The notes under the pieces were generated by a model, which made no database searches, was not told the DNA's origin, and was given only the letters and a program-made list of their open reading frames with translations. From NCBI GenBank assembly GCA_016845145.1, contig JAERTE010000139.1, positions 62,001 through 126,000 on the forward strand: a stretch of DNA of 64,000 nt, read 5' to 3'. Both the position numbers and the translations under genes were made by a program. Shown piece by piece: positions 23,273-32,266 of the stretch. Each line of letters begins with the position of its first letter. Position 1 is the first letter of the stretch. The stretch comes from Rhodospirillaceae bacterium (GTDB taxonomy: Bacteria; Pseudomonadota; Alphaproteobacteria; Rhodospirillales; Casp-alpha2).

Positions 23273-24529
23273 CTATGGCTTCGATGTCTTGGATTTTAGG
23301 GACTCTACGATGACAAAACGCCTTTGCCAGACGGTAAGCCAGATGACCGCGCCAAAAATCGCGGCAATGACGATGGGTAGGCGCAAGCCCAACACCTCGG
23401 CAATCAACCCAAGGATAAAGGCGCCGACGCCGGCACCGCCAATATGGATGACGCCATAGAGGCTAAGGACGCGGCCGCGCATGGACGCGGGCGTAACGAA
23501 TTGCAAAGTGGACTGCATGCCGATGCCGGAAACGACCATGCAGAAACCGGCGGCGATGGTGAACGGCAGCGCCACGGCATAAAGCGTCGTCGACACCAGG
23601 CCGATGCCGGCGCCTGCGGTGCCGATCACGCCCAACAAAGCGACGACCGGTTGATCTTCCATGCCGCCGCGCCTAGCCATCCAGAAACCGCCGAGAATCG
23701 CACCGATACCGAACGACGCTGTCAGGATCGCAAATTCGTCCGCACCTTTTCCGAACACGTCGGAGATCAATCCGGGCAACAAATCGACCACAGGCCGCAG
23801 GCACAAGGCCGACATCGTCATAACGACAATGACCAACCGGATCGGCGGGTGGTTTTTGATGAAAACAAAGCCTTCTCCGATATCGTCGACGATGGAGCGC
23901 GAAGTTCCTTCCGTTCCGCGTTTCTCACGACGTTTAATATTGAGCGACAGCAGCGCGATAATCAGCGCCGTATAGGACACCGCATTGATCAGGAATGAGT
24001 AGTCGATCGACCATAGGCTGATCACGGCGGTGGAAACCATGGGACCGACAAACCGGGCACCGTTGAACACCATTGAATTGATGGCGATGGCGGTGGTCAA
24101 AAGCTCGCGCGGCACCAGACTTGGCGCCAACGCCAGTCGAGATGCCTGGTTTAGGCCAAGCGCCATGCCCGACAAAAACGTAAAGATCGCCAGATGCCAC
24201 TCATTGAGAATACCCGAGATGGAAAGGCTGAACATGGCAATGGCGCACGCTGCGGCAACGATCTGCGACAGCACCATGACCCGCACACGGCTGTATCGAT
24301 CCGCCAGAGCGCCGCCCAGAGGTCCCATGAACACAACCGGGAAAAAATCGGCCATGGCGATAATACCGAGCCACGTCGGCGAGCGGGTCAGTTCCCATGT
24401 CAGCCAACCGATTGCAATGCGCTGCATCCAGGTGCCGATCAAGGACAGCCCGTTGCCCAAGACGTAACGCCAGTAATTCGGTTCTCTTAGGGTTGCCCAG
24501 ATGGCATTGGTCTTGTCTTCGGTGTCCAT
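23273..24529 (-). CDS. MFS transporter, MFS_3 (EntS-like) type
   Basis: 418 residues from the ATG at 24529 behind GGGAG; a start 21 bp upstream is possible. The opening LREPNYWRYVLGNGLSLIGTWMQRIAIGWL is characteristic of the MFS_3 group, followed by GGALADRYSRVRVM (the A-motif loop) and about 12 helices. Relatives include the enterobactin exporter EntS and various drug exporters. The substrate here is unknown. It is separate from the permease operon, with 109 nt between them. Confidence 0.88.
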   Translation of the reverse strand: MDTEDKTNAIWATLREPNYWRYVLGNGLSLIGTWMQRIAIGWLTWELTRSPTWLGIIAMADFFPVVFMGPLGGALADRYSRVRVMVLSQIVAAACAIAMFSLSISGILNEWHLAIFTFLSGMALGLNQASRLALAPSLVPRELLTTAIAINSMVFNGARFVGPMVSTAVISLWSIDYSFLINAVSYTALIIALLSLNIKRREKRGTEGTSRSIVDDIGEGFVFIKNHPPIRLVIVVMTMSALCLRPVVDLLPGLISDVFGKGADEFAILTASFGIGAILGGFWMARRGGMEDQPVVALLGVIGTAGAGIGLVSTTLYAVALPFTIAAGFCMVVSGIGMQSTLQFVTPASMRGRVLSLYGVIHIGGAGVGAFILGLIAEVLGLRLPIVIAAIFGAVIWLTVWQRRFVIVESLKSKTSKP

Positions 24530-24625
24530 GCTCCCTGGACCATCTGCCAATGGCCTGGGTGATGCAACATTTGTGATGGAAGGATCGCCGTTGACGCGTT
24601 ACGCCGCATCGCTTAACCACACCCT

Positions 24626-25216
24626 ATGTTTACCTTCGCGCTTGCGGTTTTCTTTCTCATTATCACACCCGGACCCGGCGTTCTGTCCGTCGCCGGCGTC
24701 GGCTCGGCGTTCGGGTCAGGGCCGGGGGCGAGATACATCGCTGGGCTGTTTGTCGGCACCAACCTAGTGGCGTTGGCCGTGGTCTCGGGGATGGCGGCGA
24801 TTATTCTGGCGAATGAAAACATACGCCTGATCCTGCTGGTCGCCTCCGTGGGGTATCTCTCGTATCTAGCTTATAAGATAGCGTTCGCCGGCACCAAGAT
24901 CGCCTTTAAGGAAGCATCCAAGGCGCCGGGGTTTTGGGATGGTATTATTCTGCAAACGGTCAATCCCAAGGCCTATGCCGTGAACACGACACTTTTCACC
25001 GGTTTCGCGTTTTGGCCTGACAGCTTGGTGATTGAGACCGTGCTCAAGTTCGCCATCATCAACGCCATCTGGACACCCATACATTTCGGTTGGCTATATG
25101 CCGGCATGAGCCTGCACAGACTCAACCTCGCGCCGCATGTGCAGCGGCGGGTGAATATCGTAATGGCCGTGTCGATGCTGCTGGTCGTCGGCTTGGCGCT
25201 GATGGCGCCCAAGTAA
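24626..25216 (+). CDS. LysE/RhtB-family amino acid exporter
   Basis: 196 residues with about six hydrophobic helices and the family opening FLIITPGPGVLSVAGVGSAFG. The conserved TPGP motif is at about residues 14-17, and the WDGIILQTVNPKAY segment (NPK motif) is in the middle. Members export lysine, arginine, threonine or homoserine lactone. The substrate is not predictable. It is divergent from the MFS_3 gene and convergent with the enolase-superfamily gene, 8 nt between stops. Confidence 0.88.
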   Translation: MFTFALAVFFLIITPGPGVLSVAGVGSAFGSGPGARYIAGLFVGTNLVALAVVSGMAAIILANENIRLILLVASVGYLSYLAYKIAFAGTKIAFKEASKAPGFWDGIILQTVNPKAYAVNTTLFTGFAFWPDSLVIETVLKFAIINAIWTPIHFGWLYAGMSLHRLNLAPHVQRRVNIVMAVSMLLVVGLALMAPK

Positions 25217-25224
25217 AAAGCCGC

Positions 25225-26439
25225 CTAATTTAAACTCGACGTGCGGTGAATGGCGTCGGGACGCTTAAACATATCCACCAACAGTTCCATCCCGAGGCCT
25301 GGCCCCTCCGGCACTGAAATCATGCCCGATTCTATCGGCGGTAATCGATCGACGAAATCTTGGTACCAGGCGTAATAAAAACCGCGCGTGATCTCTTGTT
25401 CACGGACATTGCGCAAGCTCAGCGCCAGATGCGTCGAAACCGCCAAGGTGACCGGGCCCGAACAATCGTGAAATGCTATGGGGCGTGAGCGCGCTTCGGC
25501 AATGGCCGCGACCTTTCTGGCCGCCGAAATGCCGCCGGCCCATGTAACGTCCATGATCGGCGTCGCGATATTGCCCTCATCAATCAACGATCTGAACTGA
25601 CCCAGGCTTGCCAGTGTTTCGCCGCCGGCAAGAGGTGCGTGTGTCGAGGCGGCGAGTTCCGCCACTTCATGTGTGCGATCCATCCAAACGGGATCTTCAA
25701 TCCAATCCATCTCAAGCGGTTCCAGCGCGGCGGCGATTTTCTTTGCTGCGTTTAAACTCCACAGACCATGCAATTCGGCCTTCAGGCGCATTTTGTCACC
25801 ATGCGCCTTGCGGATTTTTTCGAACGGATCGATACCTTTCTTGAGGTCTGCTGGTGAAATGTCGACGCCGTCGACCGCACCTGCCGCCAAATCCAGCGGC
25901 CAGATTTTCATCGACGAAATGCCCATTTCCAATAACGAAGCAGCCAGGTCCTCCGGGCAATTCAGAAATGCTTCCAGGTCTTCATAGGCTGTTTCGTTTC
26001 GCTCGTGATCCCCGGCGCCGAAATTGTCTGGCCTGACGGCGGATGTTTTGGAAACGTAGTTGGGCCCGGCGCAGGTATTGTAGACCTGAATCTTGTCCCG
26101 TGTTCTTCCGCCCAAGAGATCACACAGTGGCATGTTGGCGGCTTTGCCGGCGATATCCCAAAGCGCCACATCGACGGCGGCCAGCGCGCGAACCTCCGCA
26201 CCGCTACCCGTGAACCCCGTATAGGGCTGCATTTTCATATTGAGAAATTCGATACGGCGCGCATCTTGCCCGAGGATGATCGGTGCAATGCGGTCGTGAA
26301 TATCGGCTTCGCTCGGCCCGGCGCCGAAATAGGTTTCGCCAAGTCCGGTCAGGCCGCTTTCGGTATGAACGCGGACCCACAAGAGATTTGGGTGTTCCCC
26401 AAGGCGCAGTGTCTCAACGGATTCGATTTTCAAAGCCAT
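25225..26439 (-). CDS. Enolase-superfamily (mandelate racemase / sugar-acid dehydratase-like) enzyme
   Basis: 404 residues from the ATG at 26439; an in-frame ATG at 26472 adds 11 residues. The capping domain (IESVETLRLGEHPNLLWVRV) and barrel are complete. Candidate catalytic residues are Lys178 in SSMKIWPLD, metal ligands Glu222 (AELHG), Glu248 (WIEDP) and Glu274 (GGETL), and the His324-Asp325 pair (AFHDCSGP). A Glu-x-His first ligand and a lone MKIW lysine point to the galactonate/mannonate dehydratase side of the superfamily rather than muconate cycloisomerase. It lies 69 nt downstream of the benzoyl-CoA reductase operon on the same strand, but a shared role is not shown. Confidence 0.82.
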   Translation of the reverse strand: MALKIESVETLRLGEHPNLLWVRVHTESGLTGLGETYFGAGPSEADIHDRIAPIILGQDARRIEFLNMKMQPYTGFTGSGAEVRALAAVDVALWDIAGKAANMPLCDLLGGRTRDKIQVYNTCAGPNYVSKTSAVRPDNFGAGDHERNETAYEDLEAFLNCPEDLAASLLEMGISSMKIWPLDLAAGAVDGVDISPADLKKGIDPFEKIRKAHGDKMRLKAELHGLWSLNAAKKIAAALEPLEMDWIEDPVWMDRTHEVAELAASTHAPLAGGETLASLGQFRSLIDEGNIATPIMDVTWAGGISAARKVAAIAEARSRPIAFHDCSGPVTLAVSTHLALSLRNVREQEITRGFYYAWYQDFVDRLPPIESGMISVPEGPGLGMELLVDMFKRPDAIHRTSSLN

Positions 26440-26508
26440 TCCCCCAGAAGCCACGTGCAATTGTTGGAACACTATATGGTTTCCGTGGGAGAAACGAAAC
26501 GAGGTCGT

Positions 26509-27366
26509 CTATGACGCCTTCGCCAGCCCGCCAAGCCGTGCCAGTTTCTGATGCCGAAACGCACCCCAGATGGCCGCGCCGATAGCGCCGGCGTAAATGC
26601 TGTCGGGGTGTGAGACGATATCCACGTTGAGCTTCTGGTCGGCCATGGATTCGTTCAAAGCCGCCACCAGCCCGCTGTCCATGGCCAGGCCACCCGTCAC
26701 CAACACGCGGCCGTCCATGACGCGAATTGAGCGCAGCAGCTTCAACAACCGCGTCGCCATCGACAGGTGAATGCCTTTCAGGATATTGGGCGCGGTGATT
26801 TGGCGTGACACCATGTTGATGACGTCGGTTTCCGCCAGCACGGCACAGATCGACGAGACCTTTTCCGGGTCGTCGCCTTCCTTCGAGAGCTCACCGATTT
26901 CTTCCTGGGTGATGCCGAGATAACGCGCGATGTTCTCCAGAAACTGCCCCGACCCAGATGCACACTGAGATGTCATGCGGTAATCCTCGACCTTGCCACG
27001 CTCGTCAATGGTGATGGCGCGGCCATGTAGGGCGCCGATGTCCAAGACCGCGCGGGCGTCAGGCTCCAGATGAATGGCGCCACGCGCGTGCGTGGTCATG
27101 GAATAGAAGTGCCCGGTCGAGAATGTCAGGCTTTCGGCTTCGCCGGTGGTGGCGATATAGGCGATGTCGTCTTCCGAAAGGCCGGCATCGGCTATGCAGG
27201 CGTCGAGTGACTCGCGCGCCAATTTGAGCGGATCGCGGCGGCGCACCTTTTCAATATGGCGCGATAGCCATTTGGTCTCGCCATCCTCCGTGACCTCAAA
27301 CACCACCGCCTTGACGGCGCCGGTTCCTACGTCAATTCCTGCTGCCCGTGTCATTGACTGGGTCAT
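26509..27366 (-). CDS. bcrD: Benzoyl-CoA reductase class I, delta subunit (ATP-binding activator type)
   Basis: 285 residues, matching BcrD/BadG. Start at 27366 behind GGAG. It has an ASKHA ATPase fold (BadF/BadG/BcrA/BcrD family) with phosphate loop 1 GIDVGTGAVKAVVF (10-23), phosphate loop 2 DIGALHGRA (109-117) and adenosine segment VLVTGGLA. Cys135 (SQCASGSGQF) and Cys174 (SSICAVLAET) align with the cysteines by which HgdC-type activators share a 4Fe-4S cluster between subunits. With BcrA it hydrolyses ATP to drive low-potential electrons to the ring-reducing BcrBC core. It lies 17 nt after bcrA. Confidence 0.93.
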   Translation of the reverse strand: MTQSMTRAAGIDVGTGAVKAVVFEVTEDGETKWLSRHIEKVRRRDPLKLARESLDACIADAGLSEDDIAYIATTGEAESLTFSTGHFYSMTTHARGAIHLEPDARAVLDIGALHGRAITIDERGKVEDYRMTSQCASGSGQFLENIARYLGITQEEIGELSKEGDDPEKVSSICAVLAETDVINMVSRQITAPNILKGIHLSMATRLLKLLRSIRVMDGRVLVTGGLAMDSGLVAALNESMADQKLNVDIVSHPDSIYAGAIGAAIWGAFRHQKLARLGGLAKAS

Positions 27367-27383
27367 GGCTGGTCTCCTTGTCC

Positions 27384-28679
27384 TTAATGTATCGCTTCAC
27401 GGTGCGCGAAGGTGGCCGCGCCCAGGGCACCGGTATAAATCGACGCCGGATCGATGTTGATGGTCACCTTGCCGTAGTTCTCTTCGATGAGCTTTTCCAG
27501 CTCGCGCACGGCGGCCTGGTTGTTGGCGACGCCGCCGGTGAAGGTAAACTGGTCGGAAATGCCGCCGGACCGCGAGATGATCGACATGGCGCGCAGGATG
27601 ATGGCGCGGTGTAGCCCGGCTAGAATATCCTCACGCCTCTCGCCCAGTGCCAAGCGGTCGCGCAGCTCGGCACCGGCGAACACCGTACAGGTGGAGTTGA
27701 TGCGGATCGATTTGGTTGCCTTCATGGCCATGGGGCCAAGCTCGTGCAGGCCCATGTTCATTTCATCGGCAATGTAGCCCAAGTACCGCCCGCAGCCCGC
27801 CGCGCAGCGGTCGTTCATCTGGAAGTTCTCGACAATGCCGTCCGGGTCCACCTGGATCGCCTTGGTGTCCTGGCCGCCGATATCCAACACGGTCCGGGTT
27901 TCGGGATACATCACGTGTGCGCCCAACCCGTGGCAGAGGATTTCGGAGCGGATGTGCTCTTTCGGGAAGGGCAGGGTAACCCGCCCGTAGCCCGTGCCGA
28001 CCACGAAGGTCTCTTCCAATTCCACATCCAGTGCATTGCCGACCGCGGTCTCGACTTTCGCCGGGTCGACGCTCAAATCCGGGGCATTGGCCAGAACCTC
28101 CGACAAAGCATCCTTGAACATCGAGCGCACGCCGCCTTCCGGCGGGCGGTTCTCCACATCGATGATGGATTTGTCGTAGAGATTGAGGATTGCGTCAAAG
28201 GCGACGCCCGTCGATTTGGACACTTCCTCGCCTTTCTGCATGAACTTTGCACCGGCGATGTCGCGGAAGAAATCGGATTTGCGCTCGGCGCCCGGTTTGA
28301 ACATCTCCGGCGTCTCGCCCTCGATGTAGACGAAGATCTCGTCCAAGGCTTCGCCGATGCCCGTGTCGCTGTCTTTCATGTGCGAGCGGCAGGTTTCCTT
28401 CAAATCGGCCAATTGGCCCAGAAACTCCTGGCGCCGGATGGTGAGCTCGACACCTTCCATGACGGCGTCCGGGTTGCCGTCGATGACCGCATGGTCGAAT
28501 TCGCGCCGAAACAGCGTCATGCGCGCATCGGTGCGGGCTTCTTGTTTGGCAACGGCGGATGCGGTGGCGTAGTTGGAGCGCGAGTTGGTGATGCCGCGCC
28601 CCAGAATGCCGCCCGCCTCATCGAGCAGCACCGCCTTGGTGGTGGTGGAGCCGAGATCAATACCGATAAAACATTTCAT
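27384..28679 (-). CDS. bcrA: Benzoyl-CoA reductase class I, alpha subunit (ATP-binding activator type)
   Basis: 431 residues, close to BcrA/BadF. ASKHA ATPase loops are [16 protein letters not shown] (6-21) and [12 protein letters not shown] (265-276). Cluster cysteines are Cys292 in [10 protein letters not shown] and Cys331 in [12 protein letters not shown] helical insertion between about 90 and 225 distinguishes alpha from delta. The subunit forms the electron-activating module with BcrD and needs a reduced ferredoxin, whose gene is not in the window. It lies 14 nt after bcrB. Confidence 0.94.
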   Translation of the reverse strand: MKCFIGIDLGSTTTKAVLLDEAGGILGRGITNSRSNYATASAVAKQEARTDARMTLFRREFDHAVIDGNPDAVMEGVELTIRRQEFLGQLADLKETCRSHMKDSDTGIGEALDEIFVYIEGETPEMFKPGAERKSDFFRDIAGAKFMQKGEEVSKSTGVAFDAILNLYDKSIIDVENRPPEGGVRSMFKDALSEVLANAPDLSVDPAKVETAVGNALDVELEETFVVGTGYGRVTLPFPKEHIRSEILCHGLGAHVMYPETRTVLDIGGQDTKAIQVDPDGIVENFQMNDRCAAGCGRYLGYIADEMNMGLHELGPMAMKATKSIRINSTCTVFAGAELRDRLALGERREDILAGLHRAIILRAMSIISRSGGISDQFTFTGGVANNQAAVRELEKLIEENYGKVTINIDPASIYTGALGAATFAHREAIH

Positions 28680-28693
28680 GGTCCGTCTCCCCT

Positions 28694-30004
28694 TCAGGCC
28701 GCTTTGGCCGGGCCGCCGCCGCCCCGGCGTTTTTGTTCGACCATCTGGAAGTAACTTTCCAGGCGGTTTTTAACGTTGGCGGGCGAGAAATAGCGCGGAT
28801 CCACCAAGTCGGTTTCGATGAAGGCGGCGGGCTTGCCGGTACGCGTCTCGATCTCGCGCATCATCATCAATTGCCCGGCCGAGAACGAATTGCAGCTCTT
28901 GATGGAGTTCACCAAGAAGCCATCGGCCTGGTAGTCCTCCATGTACTGCTCGATCATGTCGACACGCGACGGCAGGTTGCGGTTGGTGTAGCAACCCAGG
29001 CAATACTCGGCCAAGCTTTCCAGCGGGCGCGCCGGGTCGTGGCGGAAACCGTCGTAATCGTAGACGCCGCCCACTTTCGTGTAGGTCGACGCCACGACAA
29101 CTGCGCCCTCTTCGTGAAACATCTGCCAGAAATCGCGGAACGAGGTCCAGTTCGGTGGGCCTTCGACCACCAAGCGGTAGCGCTCGTCCTTCAGCTCGCC
29201 TTGCGGTGTGATCGGCCCCTGGCCCTTGGCGATGCGTTCTTCAATCTCGCCGCGCAGGATCTTGTAGTAGTCCACTGCATCCTGAGTGCCGCGGAATGCG
29301 GTAAAGATCGGCCCGATGTAATAGACGCCGCCGAAGTAGGCGTCGATGGGGCTGGGTTTGTTTTTGGCACTTTGCATGATCCAGACGAAGTCGTCTTCCG
29401 CCTTGGCCGATAAGGCCAGGTTTTCACGCAGCCGGTCGATGTCGAACTTAACGCCCGAAACCTCTTCCATGGCCGGGATCACTTCTTCCTTCAACTGCTT
29501 GACCACATAGTCGCGCATGTTGTCGGTGATGATGCCGTCACCGGTGTAGGGGACATGCAACATGGTGGTTTTGCAGCCGTACTGGTCGCGCAGCAGCTCA
29601 AACCACTTCATGAAGGTGAAACACCCCGTATAGCTGAGCAGCAAAAGGTCCGGTACCGGCATGGGCTTGCCGTTGGGTGCAATGGCGCCCTTGGCCATGT
29701 TGCCGATGTCGGCCTTCACGTAGGTACACACGTCCTCCGAATGACCCATCTTTTCCGCATCCTGAATCATGCGTCCGGATTTCTTGCGCATGCCATTTTG
29801 GATGGCGTTGATCTCCGGCAGGTTATTGAGCATGTCGAAGCACATGATCAACTCGTTGAGATTGCCGGGCACGTAGGTGGCGGCCACCTTGCGCCCGGTC
29901 TGGGGCGCGTCCGTCAATTGCTCGTAGTTGTCGGCGATCATCTCTTTCTGCTTGAGCATCGAGAGTTCTTTGATGATGTCGTCGCTTTCGGGTGCGGGGC
30001 TCAT
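28694..30004 (-). CDS. bcrB: Benzoyl-CoA reductase class I, beta subunit
   Basis: 436 residues. The start at 30004 is chosen because its ATG overlaps the bcrC stop (ATGA); a start at 30016 is possible. It is a member of the 2-hydroxyacyl-CoA dehydratase (HgdB/FldB) family with candidate 4Fe-4S or active-site cysteines in [28 protein letters not shown] and [12 protein letters not shown]. Together with BcrC it binds benzoyl-CoA and reduces the ring to cyclohexa-1,5-diene-1-carboxyl-CoA. The C-terminus [16 protein letters not shown] is unusual in its glycine run. Confidence 0.94.
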   Translation of the reverse strand: MSPAPESDDIIKELSMLKQKEMIADNYEQLTDAPQTGRKVAATYVPGNLNELIMCFDMLNNLPEINAIQNGMRKKSGRMIQDAEKMGHSEDVCTYVKADIGNMAKGAIAPNGKPMPVPDLLLLSYTGCFTFMKWFELLRDQYGCKTTMLHVPYTGDGIITDNMRDYVVKQLKEEVIPAMEEVSGVKFDIDRLRENLALSAKAEDDFVWIMQSAKNKPSPIDAYFGGVYYIGPIFTAFRGTQDAVDYYKILRGEIEERIAKGQGPITPQGELKDERYRLVVEGPPNWTSFRDFWQMFHEEGAVVVASTYTKVGGVYDYDGFRHDPARPLESLAEYCLGCYTNRNLPSRVDMIEQYMEDYQADGFLVNSIKSCNSFSAGQLMMMREIETRTGKPAAFIETDLVDPRYFSPANVKNRLESYFQMVEQKRRGGGGPAKAA

Positions 30005-31170
30005 GGCTCGCTCCATAATTTGATGGTGTCGGCGAAAGTGCCGGCCTGCTCGCGGATGGGCTGCATCTGGCCGGAGTTCTCGGCGTACTTGAATGAAATG
30101 TGCGGCACTTTGGATTTGCTCAGGGCATTGGCCAGCATGGGCCGGTCGAGCAGTGCCGGGTCGCAGAAGCTGGGGGCGGCGAAAATCACACCCTCTGCGG
30201 CGCGATCCTTCACCGCATCCACCAGGTATTTGCCTTTGCGCTCGCCGCAGGGCTCATACTTCGCCGCCGTCTCGGTGGAATGCTTGATGAAGGCGTCGGC
30301 CAGGTTGGCGACGGGGTCGCCATCGACGGCGACATCGGCCAGCATCCAGCGGTTGATCAGCATGTAGTCGTCATCGACGATGTAGCAGCCCGCCAGTTCG
30401 ATGGATTTGATCAGGCTCAGCGGCGGCTGCTCGCAGAACGAACCTTGCATGATGATGCGGCAATTGTCGCGCATGGGCCGGTCTTCGGCTTCGGCGGCGG
30501 CGAGGTATTCCTCGATCAATTGTGTGTGCTCTTCGACCGGCAGCACCATGCCCGCGCGCATCACCAGGTAGACCTCGCGTGCCGGGGCCTTCCAAGGTGC
30601 ACCGGCGCGGAAATCGTAGACTCGGTTCACGGCATTGCGGTTTTCGTTATAGACCGCGATGGAGCGGCGGATGGCATCGTCGCTGATCTCACGGCCCGAT
30701 AGTCCCTCCAGCCCTTCCTTCAGCTCATTGAGTTCCTGGGTGTAATAGGTGCCGCCGATATCGTCCTGGAAATTTTGCGGCACGTCGAAGTAACGCACAT
30801 AGACTTCCGGCAGCATCATCTTCCACATGCCCGACAGATTGCGGATCACGTCGCAAATCGACGGGAACAGCATGCCATCGACGAAATCGAGTTTCTTGGA
30901 GATGGCCAGTTCGACCGTGGAGCGTGGAATACGGCAGATGTAGCTCTGGTAATAGGCGTCGCCGTGGATCACTTCCATGTTGTCGCCGCCGCCCAAAACG
31001 CCCAAGGGCAGCATGCCGGCGGCATGGATGATTTCGCGCGGCACGTAGACCGGCATGTAACCGATGACCTTGCGGCCGGACTCGGCGTCTTTCCAGGCCC
31101 GGGCGGATGTGAAATCCAGGTCCTCGTAGAGTCTTTCGCATTCATCGACGATTTGCTCGAGTGTTCTCAT
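30001..31170 (-). CDS. bcrC: Benzoyl-CoA reductase class I, gamma subunit
   Basis: 389 residues of the HgdB-like dehydratase family, length as in BcrC/BadD. Cysteines in the conserved spots are in QSYICRIPRSTVEL, MQGSFCEQPPLSLI and FAAPSFCDPALLDRP. The opening RTLEQIVDECERLYEDLDF and YMPVYVPREIIHAAGMLPLGVLGGG fit the family. First gene of the operon; the order C-B-A-D is that of Thauera bcrCBAD and Rhodopseudomonas badDEFG. Upstream is an AT-rich divergent promoter region with a strong dyad. Confidence 0.94.
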   Translation of the reverse strand: MRTLEQIVDECERLYEDLDFTSARAWKDAESGRKVIGYMPVYVPREIIHAAGMLPLGVLGGGDNMEVIHGDAYYQSYICRIPRSTVELAISKKLDFVDGMLFPSICDVIRNLSGMWKMMLPEVYVRYFDVPQNFQDDIGGTYYTQELNELKEGLEGLSGREISDDAIRRSIAVYNENRNAVNRVYDFRAGAPWKAPAREVYLVMRAGMVLPVEEHTQLIEEYLAAAEAEDRPMRDNCRIIMQGSFCEQPPLSLIKSIELAGCYIVDDDYMLINRWMLADVAVDGDPVANLADAFIKHSTETAAKYEPCGERKGKYLVDAVKDRAAEGVIFAAPSFCDPALLDRPMLANALSKSKVPHISFKYAENSGQMQPIREQAGTFADTIKLWSEP

Positions 31171-31211
31171 CGTCCCTACCTTGTCCCAATCTTATAACGA
31201 TTCCATAATTC

Positions 31212-31238
31212 TTAATTCGGTACTATAATACCAATTAA
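31212..31238. promoter_or_regulatory. Dyad-symmetric candidate operator between bcrC and the GNAT-Rrf2 pair
   Basis: TTAATT-C-GGTA (31212-31222) and TACCAATTAA (31229-31238) are inverted copies, 10 bp arms with a single extra base, around CTATAA. The site is 41 nt upstream of the bcrC start, in a 206 nt AT-rich gap (31171-31376) that separates the operon from the divergent badL/badM-like genes. The plus strand also reads TATAAT at 31224-31229. A BadM-type Rrf2 repressor is the natural candidate ligand; this is inference. Confidence 0.45.
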
Positions 31239-31376
31239 TAATATTAGCCATAGGTAAATTGCGGTTTATCCGGCCTTGCCCAAGGAATTTCCGGCTCGAC
31301 GATTAAAAAATTCTCTTTATCGTACGGGAATGCTTATATTGGATGTGATGAACGAGCCCAGGAACCCGCTAAACCA

Positions 31377-31859
31377 ATGACCGATGCCTTTCCCGAGAAT
31401 GCGTTGAATATCCGTCCCGCCGAGCCCGAAGACATGGCCGCCGTGATGACCATTGATGCGCGCATCACCGGCGAGGAGAAGCCTGCCTACTGGACAGAAT
31501 TGTTCGAGCGTTTCGGACGCCGCGACGACCGCTACTTTTTATTGGCTGAAACCGAACAGGGTGTCGTCGGTTACGTGGTCGGTGAGGTAAGGGCCTGGGA
31601 GTTCGGCTCGCCCCCTTGCGGATGGGTATTCGCCGTCGGCGTCGATCCCGAAGTCCGCGTCCGCAAGATCGGCACCCGGTTGTTCCATGCGCTGTGTGAT
31701 GCGTTGCAAGCGCGCGGCATCGATACCATTCGCACCATGACAGCGCGCGACGATGGGCTGAACATGGCGTTCTTTAGATCCCAGGGCATGATGGGTGGAC
31801 CGTTCATTGAATTGGAGATGCCGCTGGCCGATCGCGCGGCGTGGGAGCGTGACGAATGA
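31377..31859 (+). CDS. GNAT acetyltransferase, BadL-like by context
   Basis: 160 residues of the Acetyltransf_1 fold: LNIRPAEPEDMAAVMTIDARI, FLLAETEQGVVGYVVGEV, VDPEVRVRKIGTRLFHAL (the acetyl-CoA loop, here RKIGTR in place of Q/RxxGxG/A), MTARDDGLNMAFFRSQGM. The gene overlaps the Rrf2 gene by ATGA and is divergent from benzoyl-CoA reductase. In R. palustris, badL (GNAT) and badM (Rrf2 repressor) accompany the badDEFG genes, so I infer the same pairing here. A candidate -10 TATATT is at 31335-31340. Confidence 0.75.
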   Translation: MTDAFPENALNIRPAEPEDMAAVMTIDARITGEEKPAYWTELFERFGRRDDRYFLLAETEQGVVGYVVGEVRAWEFGSPPCGWVFAVGVDPEVRVRKIGTRLFHALCDALQARGIDTIRTMTARDDGLNMAFFRSQGMMGGPFIELEMPLADRAAWERDE

Positions 31860-32257
31860 AATTGCAGCAAGCCACGCGTTGCGCCTTGTTTGCGGTGTTT
31901 GAGCTGGCCCGCGACCCGGCCCGCCAGGTCGCAGCGGCTGAAATCGCTGAGACATATGGGCTGTCGGTCAATCATCTGGCCAAGGTTCTGCGTGAATTGT
32001 CGCGCGCCAAGATCATTAAATCCGTACGCGGTGCAGGCGGCGGTTATACCTTTGCCGCCAATCCCAGAAGGCTGACATTATACGAAGTCGTCAGCCGCTT
32101 CGAAGACATCAGCCCCGACGAACCCGGCGTCGGCGAGACCAGTGATGCCACTGATGGCGGGCAGGCGCTGACCCGCGTTTTGACCGAGATCGACGGGATC
32201 ACGGTCTCGACGCTGAAATCGATCAGTGTCGCGACGTTTTTGAAGTTGGGGCGTTAG
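31856..32257 (+). CDS. Rrf2-family transcriptional regulator, BadM-like by context
   Basis: 133 residues. The winged helix-turn-helix is typical of Rrf2 (MKLQQATRCALFAVFELA, VAAAEIAETYGLSVNHLAKVLRELSRAKIIKSVRGAGGGY, the GGY wing). The region that in IscR or NsrR carries three cluster cysteines reads EDISPDEPGVGETSDATDGG and has none. The only Cys is Cys9. It is thus unlikely to bind an iron-sulfur cluster in the usual way and more likely senses a ligand, as suggested for BadM. It is translationally coupled to the GNAT gene. Confidence 0.85.
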   Translation: MKLQQATRCALFAVFELARDPARQVAAAEIAETYGLSVNHLAKVLRELSRAKIIKSVRGAGGGYTFAANPRRLTLYEVVSRFEDISPDEPGVGETSDATDGGQALTRVLTEIDGITVSTLKSISVATFLKLGR

Positions 32258-32266
32258 GCGCCGGCG

